Source of the DNA: Chondrosia reniformis
Taxonomy: Eukaryota > Porifera > Demospongiae > Chondrillida > Chondrillidae
Length of the DNA stretch: 64,000 nucleotides
Assembly (NCBI GenBank): GCA_947172415.1
Contig: OX359192.1
Location: 622,501-686,500, forward strand
Direction: 5' to 3'
Positions 1 to 10,404 of the stretch are shown piece after piece. Under the pieces are notes generated by a model. That model was given only the letters and a program-made list of their open reading frames with translations, made no database searches and was not told the origin of the DNA. Both the position numbers and the translations under genes were made by a program. How positions within the stretch are numbered: position 1 is the stretch's first letter; each line of letters begins with the position of its first letter.

Positions 1-800
1 TTTCGAATGATAACACACTGAGGTCCGACTGTACCGCCAAATTTCCTTTAAAATGCCAAGGAAATTTTCAGTTCATCGGCCTACGGGCCATCAACTCTGG
101 AGGTCTATGCTTGCGTAGATCGACGCGAAAACCGTGGTAGGAGCACGACCATGGTACCATGCGACAAAGGGTCATCGGTGTTCGTATAGTGGGGTGGTCT
201 CTCTACCTATGGGCTAGTGCCTGGAGATGTATCTCACTATTAATCTTGCTTGTGTGTTAAATTGGCACTTGCGGATTCTCACTATACGACCCGTACCTGG
301 AGGAGCGTGGGTCCAGTGCCACTACGTAGTCGGTCAGGAAGCTATTGTAGGCTGCCACATCAGGTTGGTTTGGAAGACATTCGCAGTTGCAATTGGAATT
401 GTTATACTCAAATGTTATGTATGTTCTATGTACATGTCGGTTAATGTATTCTCTACTTATTTCTTGTAGTTCATCGATGGGTCCCTACTCTAAAGCAACC
501 TGGCCGATCCCAATGAGCTAAAGTCTGTGTACAGTGCTCTCAAACTGCGTTGTGTGCACATGATGATTCTCATTGGTGGGAGTTTGTGGTCCGCCAGGGT
601 CGGGCTTGTTCTGTCCGTAGTGTGAGGCAGGGCAAGACTAGTAACTGGTCATAGGACGGTCAGGTACGCCGGATCGCTCCCGTGCAACTTCTCTTACGAC
701 GCCAGTAGTGGAAGTGTCAAACAGAGTTGAAAACATTTTTTGGGGCACGAAGTACTTCTACCTCCTCGTGGTGTGCCCTGGGGTCACCTTTACATTCAGT
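1..800 (+). repeat. Diverged dispersed element, copy 1
   Basis: No convincing gene is present. The last ~250 bases (about 540-790) match the reverse complement of about 57725-58000. Shared blocks include a GATTCTCAT..GGGTCGG stretch and a CCTCCTCGTGGTGTGCCCTG block near 760-780. The left 500 bases do not align by eye with the other copy, so the element boundary on this side is unknown. It is more GC-rich than its surroundings. The family was not recognised. Confidence 0.6.
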
Positions 801-2011
801 AAAGTGATGCGAAAAGAAGTACTGCAGCAAAGATCCAGTAACACTCAAAAGGAGAAGAAACAAAGCTGAAAAAATTGTCCACAAAGAACTAAATTTTAAG
901 AACCTTTATTGTTTGAACATTTTTCTTTGTAAAAATTGACTGTATATGTATGTTTTTTTCAAAATTGTGAAACAAATTGATCATTATTCAATCTATGCAA
1001 TCCCAATTGGTGATAATGATTTGAATTCATAATGAAATTGGAATAAGAAATTACAAACTATGCTTATCACAAATGCATCTATATACATGTAAGCATTCAG
1101 TATACTCTTGTATATTATAATACAGGCAGGCGATTCGTGTGAAGAAAAAAAGTTTAAAAAAGGAAGAAAGTAAGTAAATAAAAAAGGATGAAAGTAAACC
1201 GAAAAAGAAAAAAAGAAAAAAGGAAAAAGGATGAGAAGTAAACCGAAAAAGAAAAAAGGAAAAAAGAAAGATGAATCGCAAAGGGCACAACAAATTCATG
1301 TATATAAGCCAGCAATGTCACTTAGTTACTGAATGAATTTTTCATTTTTCTATGGATTCTTGTTTTACTGCATGCATATTTAACTTTTATTTTATGGAAA
1401 CCCTGTAAAGTAGCCTGCACTGGCTAAGTGGTCCCATTATAATTCAATTCAATGTAATAATATGGAGCATATAGCATCATATTCAATCTACATAAATGTA
1501 TTTCTAATCCTTGATCAATGCATTCTTTGAAGTTTGATAGGCTCTTTGAAGTATCACACTCTTTGTACAGTGACTTGATGATGTATCTCTCTCTGCTGTG
1601 TCTGGTCTTGTAAGGTGTGGCTTTGCTCAGTTTGAAGTACATGTGGCTCACTCGTATCCACAGGTATGTTATTAGCTACTACTTGATGGTTGGGAGGGAC
1701 AAGAGCTTTGGACTAGTCAGCTTGCATTCCTGAAGTCCTTTTCATCCTTTTTCTAGCTTCTCCTCAACAAGGTCTTGAAGATCTCCTTTCTTTTCGCAAC
1801 CGCATGTTGAACGACAGAAGTATTTCTAAACTGGAAAATGGCTACATACTCTATATAATATCTGCATGTATATGTCCATCTTTACGTGGTTGCTTAGTAA
1901 CGTAACATTTGTGCCAGGGATCCATTTTATAGAAATTTACAATAAAATAGCTGTATATTCGCATGCAATGTATTGACAAGTGAGAACTGTATATCGATGT
2001 AGATGTATAGT
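801..2011. other. Intergenic, low complexity
   Basis: No gene is seen. A purine-rich (GA/AAAG) low-complexity tract lies at about 1140-1280. Short ORFs here are AT-rich and have no recognisable domain. The right part is the downstream flank of COMMD10. Confidence 0.6.
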
Positions 2012-4186
2012 TTAAGAACTAAGAGCATCCAATTGTTCCTGAATTGACTCCAACTACAAAGATAGAAGAAAATCTTTAATGAGTGCAAGGATACCATATA
2101 TGGTTGCTGTAAGTCAATCTCCAAATAGTGTCTTACTTTGGAGTAAAAATCATACAGTTCTTCGTGAGTAAATTCCATGGATAGCTTCTCAGTTTGCTAT
2201 ATACAAACAACAAGAAGAGTGACCATAGTAACAGATCTCACAGGCAAATCACCCTACTGCAGTCCCCACTCCATCTTATATCTTTACCATTAGCTTTTGA
2301 GAGATGTCATTGCACACACCACTCAAAACCTAAAGCCTTACGCTCATTTCCTGTGTTACGAAACATAAAAGGTGCTAACCTCCCCTTCGTTGATTGTAAA
2401 CTGGAATTGTGCATTGGGCTGTTTCAGTTTAGATTGACTGGACTGTGCCATGGAGAGGTTGAGTCTCCAGTTGATGGAGTCCAGCTGCCGGGGATAGAAA
2501 GTTCGGCCTCTCAGTCTCTCCACCACAGACCTTCCCTGTGTTGTCCATCCTTGATGGAACAGGGAGCACTGGAGAGGAGGCATATACAGTATTTGAATAA
2601 TCTAACACAACTACTTTAGAATACAGGCCTTTAGGGAACTAAACCTAGTGAGAGCTTTGGATGAGGATACAAGAGTTTCCTCCTCCTAATTCTCTTCTTC
2701 TCCACTAGGCCAGGCAGCAGTTTCTGGGAATTCCACCCTTCATCAGTGACCCTAGGAATCTTTAGTCTTCTTGAATTTTTGGAGTCCTTGGCTATTAAAT
2801 ATAGTACAAGTTACAATGTATAACGGTCATGTAATGCAAACAAGTGGCTGGTAAGAAGAGGTCAAATTAGCTGCATAAACAAATAATACCATGGCAACAG
2901 TCGCTTCTATTTTTAAACTCATTTAAGAAAATTTTACAAGCACTCTCAAGATGGGAGGATTCTCATTTTAATGATATCTATCATTATGATCATTCTTATA
3001 GTTAAGGGCCCAGGAGGTATTAGGTGATAGATAGTAACCATAGGTTTACATTCTCACATGCAACTGAGGAAAGAGAGCTTGCTAGTCCACACTAACCTTG
3101 TCTTCTCGTAGGTTGAGTGCTTTAAGCTGCTGAGAGAGCAGGTCAGGTTTAGCCAAGTGATAGGCAGCCTTTTAAAAATATAATTAAAGGTACTCATAAT
3201 ATTTTAAACACCATTCTCATAGATCTGTGACTAACACAAATATTTGGATAAGGCTATATAGATTAATCACACAAAACACAGATATCCTAGAATTATGACT
3301 TAGGGAAGTCTATAAAGCTTTTGATGAGGATATAGTCAGACTATATACATCTGTATATACAGTAAATAGTTTATATACACCATATTACTATACATATATA
3401 TAATATACTAACTGGTATACACTAAACAGTATTATATACACCATATTACTATACATATATATAATATACTAACTGGTATACACTAAACAGTATTATATAC
3501 ACCATATTACTATACATATATATAATATACTAACTGGTATACACTAAACAGTATTATATACACCATATTACTATACATATATATAATATACTAACTGGTA
3601 TACACTAAACAGTATTATATATACCATATACAGTATACACTATACATATAACTATATAGTATACACATTATAAACACAATTTATACAGTATATAGCTAAC
3701 TTGTTCTATAATAAACGTTGTCACTTCAATTAACAGTTGGAGGTCCTTGGCCTCGATACCAAAGACAGACTGCAACTTCGCTTCCTCATCTTCAGAAAAT
3801 ATCCTTTCTTCCTAAAAAAAAGCAATTCAGACAGCTAATATGAAATGTCAGTGATCATCTCTAATGACTAGACTTTGGTCACTGGTTTGGCGCTTGATTG
3901 CCACATATACCACATAACTCTTTGTGACGGGTCAACATAAGTACAAGTAATCACTGGAAAGTATTACGCAATTCACATCTCCTTTAAGCCTAACTTGCTA
4001 TTGGGCCTACCTTAAGATGAATCTTTTGCAACACTCTGGACAGAACTTTTCCATATTTGGCGCTTTCCAGTTGGTTAATGATCTGAATGGCTCTCTTTAC
4101 ACTGTGGTATGATTGACGCAATTGTAATACATGTAAAATTGAGTAGGATTTCTATACCTGGGAGTGGCTTGAAAGAGGGTCGCCAT
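2012..4186 (-). CDS. COMMD10: COMM domain-containing protein 10
   Basis: Seven exons (minus strand): 4186-4158, 4101-4011, 3811-3701, 3168-3097, 2568-2380, 2196-2137 and 2053-2012. They join in phase to a 197-aa protein; human COMMD10 is about 202 aa. Visible matches include the N-terminal VKRAIQIINQLE helix, the VLQKIHLK end of exon 2, and the COMM-domain core DSINWRLNLSMAQSSQSKLK. The C-terminus reads FTHEELYDFYSKLESIQEQL. COMMD proteins assemble into the Commander complex (with CCDC22 and CCDC93), which acts with retriever in endosomal recycling; that role is family knowledge. The start ATG lies 73 bp from the ThrRS ATG on the other strand, implying a shared promoter. Intron 3 carries a 61-bp tandem repeat. 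Confidence 0.95.
2625..2790 (+). repeat. Dispersed repeat family R1, copy a
   Basis: Carries the family core GGAACTAAACCT..GAGAGCTTTGGATGAGGATAC, followed by a pyrimidine-rich run and a CTTCATCAGTGAC block. It lies in COMMD10 intron 4, antisense to the gene. Related copies sit near 4633, 24402, 48776, 53350 and 60555. No coding capacity or clear terminal repeats are visible. Confidence 0.7.
3366..3625. repeat. 61-bp minisatellite in COMMD10 intron
   Basis: About four near-identical copies of a 61-bp AT-rich unit (CATATTACTATACATATATA...ACTGGTATACACTAAACAGT) lie between COMMD10 exons 3 and 4. The block has no coding capacity. Confidence 0.9.
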
Positions 4187-4259
4187 TTTGTTTATCAAGG
4201 AAATCCCCCAAAACACGGAAGAATACGGGATCTGTCGGATCTGTCAGCATGTGTAGCGG
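4187..4259. promoter_or_regulatory. Putative bidirectional promoter COMMD10/ThrRS
   Basis: Only 73 bp separate the two divergent start codons, so the transcription control of both genes must lie here and in the 5' exons. The first ThrRS ATG has a weak context (C at -3). The next in-frame ATG at 4350 has A at -3. Confidence 0.7.
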
Positions 4260-7200
4260 ATGATTAAAGCGTTCCGTAGGATTTCGTCAGTGCTAAGTGC
4301 CCACAAGGTAGATCCGATACAGTCTCTAAATCTCAGAAAAGTGAGCATCATGTCACAAAAGAAGGATAAACAGAAGGAAGGCGGGAACATTGAGAAGATG
4401 ATCAAATCGCAGTATCCATTAGAGGTGAGCTTTACTGTCCAATATTTACTGCTGTGTATTTAACTACATGTATGTAGGTGCAAAGTTTGTCTCATAAGAA
4501 CTACCAATTTGCTTTGATTTGTAAATTTAAATTAATCATAATTAATCATAATTCCATTGGAAGCAAGCAAGCTGAATAAGTTAAGTTCACATGACCTTTG
4601 TAATTATAGTATTGATTTTCTTACGTCTTATCTTACGTAACATTTTTCCTACATGTTATGCCTACTCTGTAAACAGGAAACTAAACCTGGAGAGAGCTTT
4701 GCATGAAGATACAGGAGTTTTTTCTTCTGCTCCACTGTGCCTTTATATGCATGTTAATGTATGGAAATAATATTCCTATTTATTCGCTATCTATCAGCTC
4801 TAATAACACAAATATAAGTATTTAACCATTTAAATGTATTTGGTCTGCTACACCATAACTGAGTCTCTGAGATACTGCTACAACTGATCGTTTCCTTATT
4901 TCTGTGACATACAGATGAATCCTCCACCATCTTACTTGGTGGAGAGGCTGGCCATGTTTGAGCGACTGAAGAAAGAATCAGATGACAAAATTGCTTCATA
5001 CCAGTCCCAGATAGTCACTGTTACTCTACCAGATGGGAAAATGATGGAGGCGGAGACTTGGAAGACCACCCCCTATGACATAGCAGCACAGATCAGCAAG
5101 GGATTGGCAGACAATGCAGTGATAGCTAAAGTGAACGGCGAACTGTGGGACTTGGACAGGCCTTTGGAAGAAGATGCCCAGCTACAGATTCTAAAGTTTG
5201 ACGATAATGAAGGTATAGCACAGCACAGTTGAAAGACTTGACTCATTATTTTGCATTTGCTGATCAATGAACATCTAACCACAACCGTTTGCATTTATAT
5301 AAATTGCTCTGCTATGGCTTCTGATTTTATTTGGTAGTCTGTCAATTAGTGAAATATTCGACCCTAATCTTTAAAGAAGTTGTACACATCTGTAGTATCC
5401 CTACATTAGATCATGTCTCCAGTCCTCTCTACCACAGTCCCATCTATACACACACACTGACGCTAATCCTCACTCCTTAGGGAAGATGGTGTTTTGGCAC
5501 TCAAGTGCACACATCCTCGGAGAGGCCATGGAGAAGCACTACGGAGGATGTCTCTGCTATGGGCCTCCTATCGCTGACGGATTCTTCTACGACATGTTTA
5601 TCAACGATAGACAGGTCTCCTCAAACGACTTTGAGCATCTCAACACCCTCTTCAAGAATGTAGTCAAAGAGAAACAGCCTTTTGAGAGGCTTGAAATGAG
5701 CAAGGAGGATCTCCTGGAAATGTTTAAGGTACGTATGTCTCTACAGAACTACAGAGAGTTTGACTGTATAAAGACTACCTAGTCTCACTCCCATAGGTCA
5801 CCACTATAGAGAGGTTGACTGTATAAAGACTACCTAGTCTCACTCCCATAGGTCACCACTATAGAGAGGTTGACTGTATAAAGACTACCTAGTCTCACTC
5901 CCATAGGTCACCACTATAGAGAGGTTGACTGTATAAAGACTACCTAGTCTCACTCCCATAGGTCACCACTATAGAGAGGTTGACTGTATAAAGACTACCT
6001 AGTCTCACTCCCATAGGTCACCACTATAGAGAGTTTGACTGTATAAAGACTACCTAGTCTCACTCCCATAGGTCACCACTATAGAGAGTTTGACTGTATA
6101 AAGACTACCTAGTCTCACTCCCATAGGTCACCACTATAGAGAGGTTGACTGTATAAAGACTACCTAGTCTCACTCCCATAGGTCACCACTATAGAGAGGT
6201 TGACTGTATAAAGACTACCTAGTCTCACTCCCATAGGTCACCACTATAGAGAGGTTGACTGTATAAAGACTACCTAGTCTCACTCCCATAGGTCACCACT
6301 ATGGAGAGGTTGACTGTATAAAGACTACCTAGTCTCACTCCCACTTAATTCTCTTTGTAGTACAATGAATTTAAGTGTCGTATTATCAAGGAGCGAGTCA
6401 AGACGCCCACCACTACAGTCTACAGGTGTGGTCCGCTGATTGATCTCTGTCGAGGGCCTCATGTGAGGCACACAGGAAAGGTCAAAGCGCACAAGGTCAC
6501 TAAGAACTCCTCCACGTACTGGGAAGGCAAGGCTGAGGCGGAGAGCCTCCAGAGGATATACGGGATCAGCTTCCCAGACACCAAGCAGCTGAAGGAGTGG
6601 GAACACTTTCAAGAAGAGGCAGCTAAGAGGGACCACAGGAAACTGGGAAAGGAGCAAGAACTCTTCTTCTTCCACGAGCTCAGTCCCGGGAGCTGCTTCT
6701 TCCTTCCTAAAGGAGCTTTCATCTACAACAGACTTGTTGACCTTATTAAGGTGCATGCCTTTTGGATACAGTTTAATGCTGTGTACGCATGGCAGTGTAC
6801 GTAGGCTACTCTATCTAATATTTATGTTGTAAATATTTGTTTACTAACTTTGTGTTTAGAGTGAATATCGGAAGCGAGGGTTTCACGAGGTAGTATCTCC
6901 CAACATATACAACAGCAAGTTGTGGGTTACCTCCGGACACTGGCAACATTACGCTGAAAACATGTTTACTTTTGAAGTTGAAAAGGAGAAATTTGCTCTG
7001 AAGCCAATGAACTGCCCTGGACACTGGTTAGTTGAACACAGACCTCACTGTATACCTCAGTATAGTACTATACCTCTGTATATCTCAGTATAGTACTATA
7101 CCTCTGTATACCTCAGTATACCTCTGTATATCTCTCTATATCTCTGTATATCTTAGTATACCTCGTATACAGACCTCGCTGTTTAGTAGAGTGAGCTTGT

Positions 7201-10008
7201 TAATTACTGTACCTGCTCTATTGGCTGACACAGCGTACTACAATATTAAATGTGTGAAAATGTTTAACTTTGATGCATTAATGTGAATGTGTTTTGCAAC
7301 CATACATTGCAATGTAGTCTGATGTTTGACCATCGTCCAAGGTCGTGGCGCGAGTTGCCATTGAGGATGGCAGACTTTGGAGTGCTCCATCGCAACGAGC
7401 TCTCTGGTGCCCTGTCTGGTCTCACTCGAGTTAGGAGGTTCCAGCAGGACGATGCTCACATCTTCTGCATGTTTGAACAGGTAAGGGCTATCATATGCTA
7501 CAGTCACATGATAGTCATGTGATTTCATGTAGAGTATCAATGGAAACATTTTCTTTCCATCATTAGCTATTTCTTTAATCACTTTCTGTACAAGTGTATA
7601 TTTCAAAGTGTTGCATCAGTTGTATTTTGAACATATATTTTTGTAAGGAGTGGTGGAGACATCTGTGATTAATGTTTGTCTTGTCTAATTAATCATTGAT
7701 GATTTTAAGTGACTGTCCTCACTGATTTGTTTAGATTGCTGATGAGATGAGAGGGTGTTTGGACTTTCTCAAGTGCATCTACGGCATCTTTGGGTTCACC
7801 TTTGACCTTAAGCTCTCCACTCGTCCGGAGAAGTTTATGGGAGATGTTGCAATGTGGGACAAGGCAGAGAAGGTGTGTGTGTGGTACACATACCTCAGTA
7901 TACCTCAGTATACCTCAGCTTATGTCAATATATCTCAGTATACCTCAGCTTATGTCAATATATCTCAGTATATCTCAGTATACCTCAGCTTATGTCAATA
8001 TATCTCAGTATATCTCAGTATACCTCAGCTTATGTCAATATATCTCAGTATACCTCAGTATACCTCAGCTTATGTCAATATACCTCAGTATACCTCAGTA
8101 TACCTCAGCTTATGTCAATATATCTCAGTAATACCTCAGTATATCTCAGTATACCTCAGCTTATGTCAATATATCTCAGTATACCTCAGTATACCTCAGC
8201 TTATGTCAATATATCTCAGTAATACCTCAGTATATCTCAGTATACCTCAGCTTATGTCAGTATATCTCAGTATACCTCAGCTTATGTCAGTATACCTCAG
8301 TATACCTCAACTTTTTTCAGTCTAGATTATGTTTGCTATTAATTATAATATTTTTACAAAGTTTATATGCACATGAACAGCCTATATACATATGTTGCTT
8401 AGCAACTTGAAGAGTCTCTAAAGGAGTTTGGAGAAAAGTGGGAGCTGAATCCTGGAGATGGTGCTTTCTATGGCCCTAAGGTACGTACCTATGTAAACTG
8501 GTGACATTCGCATGCACATACATACCTACATAATAAGTGATGCTATTAACCGCGTTAAAGTGTAAACGCCACCCCCCCAGACCACCGATGACCACTTTAA
8601 TGGCTCGAAAGTAAAAACTGTCTACTCCTACCTTTTAAAGGTCCATTTTCACCTTCAGATATTTTGAAATCCTCTAAACAACCTTTGCTCAGGTTACTAA
8701 AGGCAACAATACTGTAGAACTAAAAACCGTTAAGGAAACAAGTCCTCCTTTTAGATGGCCATTTCTAAAATTTGTATAACTCTGAAAATTTTCCATAAAC
8801 TTTGCGTTTTTCCGTTAACACTTGCATAATCTATATACCTACAATATATATTTGTTTCTTTTATAATACAGTTATACTATGGTTTAAACCTATAATATTT
8901 TAGACGAAGATTCTAATGTATAAGCGCTATTGATATATATAAATCTCGAAGTTACCATACGATTTTTTATCATTGCAGCGGTTAAGGGTCTAAAGAATTT
9001 CGAGCCAATATAATGGTCATCGGCGGGTAAGGGGTTAATACGTTATATAGTCACCTCAATTTCAATAACTCATAATATTAATACGTCTGCTTGTGTGTGT
9101 AGATTGATATTGTGATCAAGGATGCACTGAGGAGACCTCATCAGTGTGCCACCATCCAGCTGGACTTTCAACTGCCAGAGAGATTCAATCTTACCTACAT
9201 CCAGTAAGCTCAGCCTCTATTAGGTCCATCCATCGCACCCTCCCCCCACCCACTCCTCATTCCATCCATCTTACCCTCCTCCCTCCGCCCACTCCTCATT
9301 CTGCCCACTCCTCATTCCATCCACCCATCCATTCACTTTGGAATTCTTTTCTGGGCATCAGGGGGACAGGAGAGGGTCAAGATGAAAGAAAGAGACCAGT
9401 AATTATTCACAGAGCAATTTTAGGATCAGTTGAAAGAATGATTGCAATTCTGACTGAAAATTTTGGAGGGAAATGGTGAGAAGATAATCCTCCAATTTGA
9501 CAATTCTTGTAGCTATGCTCTCGTTGGTATGTTTATCTGTGGTTAGGCCCTTTTGGTTGTCACCTCGTCAAGTAAGGGTTGTCCCCGTGGTGCCCAAGTT
9601 TGATGATTATGCAGTCAAGGTTGCTAAGGAAATCCATGCCGCAGGCTTTGAAGCAGAAGCTGACACAGACCCAAGCACTACTATGAACAAGAAGATAAGA
9701 AACGCACAGCTGGATCAGTGGAACTACATTCTAGGTCAGTCTTATGTAACTTCATTTTACTGGAACCTTGTAGAGCCTTGAGGACCTGTTATTAGTGAAA
9801 TAATTGGAATGAGCTTGAATATATCTTTTTTAGTTGCTATTTTATTTTGTCTTTTTCAGTTGTTGGTGAAAAGGAGTCGCAGAACAATACAGTAAATGTG
9901 CGTACTCGTGATAATGAGGTTCATGGGGAGAAGACGGTGGAGGCTGTGATCTCACATTGCAAGAAGTTGGCAGAATCAAGATCTAATGAGGACCAAGTGG
10001 ACTTCTAA
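4260..10008 (+). CDS. TARS1: Threonyl-tRNA synthetase, cytosolic type
   Basis: Twelve exons: 4260-4424, 4915-5212, 5481-5728, 6361-6750, 6860-7026, 7318-7480, 7735-7872, 8403-8480, 9103-9203, 9362-9475, 9547-9734 and 9860-10008. They join in phase to 732 aa; human TARS1 is about 723 aa. The domain order is TGS (VTVTLPDGK...[11 protein letters not shown]), editing domain ([13 protein letters not shown]), then class II catalytic core with the zinc-site NCPGHC, motif 2 ([18 protein letters not shown]) and motif 3 ([10 protein letters not shown]). An anticodon-binding domain ends the protein. It attaches threonine to tRNA-Thr. The first 30 residues form a basic leader with one acidic residue; starting at 4350 would remove it. 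Several introns are filled with tandem repeats. Confidence 0.97.
4633..4745 (+). repeat. Dispersed repeat family R1, copy b
   Basis: In ThrRS intron 1. It shares CCTACATG.TATGCCTACTC, an AAACTAAACCTGGAGAGAGC core and the GAAGATACAGGAGTTTTTTC tail with the other R1 copies. Confidence 0.75.
5746..6343 (+). repeat. 55-bp minisatellite filling ThrRS intron 3
   Basis: About 11 head-to-tail copies of a 55-bp unit (GTTGACTGTATAAAGACTAC...GGTCACCACTATAGAGAG), nearly identical to each other. The array starts about 17 bp after the splice donor at 5729 and ends about 17 bp before exon 4. It therefore makes up almost the whole 632-bp intron. The same unit, in the same strand orientation, fills an IPO11 intron at 61.9-63.0 kb. 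Confidence 0.97.
7035..7165 (+). repeat. Short tandem repeat in ThrRS intron 5
   Basis: Imperfect repeats of about 10 bp (TATACCTC[A/T]G, TATATCTC) follow the donor of exon 5. They are related to the larger array in intron 7. Confidence 0.8.
7880..8312 (+). repeat. Composite tandem repeat in ThrRS intron 7
   Basis: Higher-order repeat of TATATCTCAG/TATACCTCAG decamers alternating with CTTATGTCAA blocks. Units are about 30-40 bp. The repeat occupies most of the intron between exons 7 and 8. The long ORFs read through it are repeat artefacts. Confidence 0.9.
8545..9038. mobile_element. MITE-like element in ThrRS intron 8
   Basis: The two ends are imperfect inverted repeats. The left end reads TTAACC...GACCACCGATGACCA...TGGCTCGAAA. 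The right end, reverse-complemented, reads TTAACC...CGCCGATGACCA...TGGCTCGAAA. Each end carries about 60 bp of similarity, with TTAA at the extreme ends. The AT-rich interior of about 370 bp has no ORF. This fits a non-autonomous DNA transposon; the parent family was not recognised. Confidence 0.75.
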
Positions 10009-10404
10009 TTAATCACACAACTTTGAATGATTACTTTGGAATATTCCATTCCATGTAGAACACCACCATTGATTAATTATTTGATATATATATTTGATAA
10101 GTGTAGTGGCCAGTGAATCATCAATACAGTGTCAAGGAATAGTCCTTCTAATGTTAAAATTGAAATTACTACGTTTACCTGAAATGTATAACAGATGTAC
10201 TAAATTTGCTACTGAGCTGTTATTATTCAATTACTTGTAATATAGGTTTGTGGTTTGTTACATCACTATATAATATATGAACGGCTTCTGTTTTCCCTTT
10301 AAAAACTATAGATCAACAAATAGCTACCTATTATATATACAGACTCACAGTAAGAGAATTCGCAAGCTTTTCTTCTAAATCGATATCAATATCTGTGGCT
10401 GGCA
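10009..10404. other. ThrRS 3' flank / receptor upstream region
   Basis: AT-rich intergenic sequence of about 400 bp between two same-strand genes. It must hold the ThrRS 3' UTR and the receptor promoter. No RNA gene or repeat is seen. Confidence 0.6.

Noticed and set aside
227..469. 80-aa ORF at the left end
   Set aside because: No recognisable domain and not conserved in the other copy of the element.
5746..6343. CRISPR-like regular repeat array
   Set aside because: Units are head to tail with no unique spacers, inside an intron of a eukaryotic gene. It is a minisatellite.
7747..8325. Long ORFs (up to 192 aa) rich in YLSIPQ repeats
   Set aside because: They are read-through of ThrRS exon 7 into an intronic tandem repeat. 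The true exon ends at the donor after 7872.
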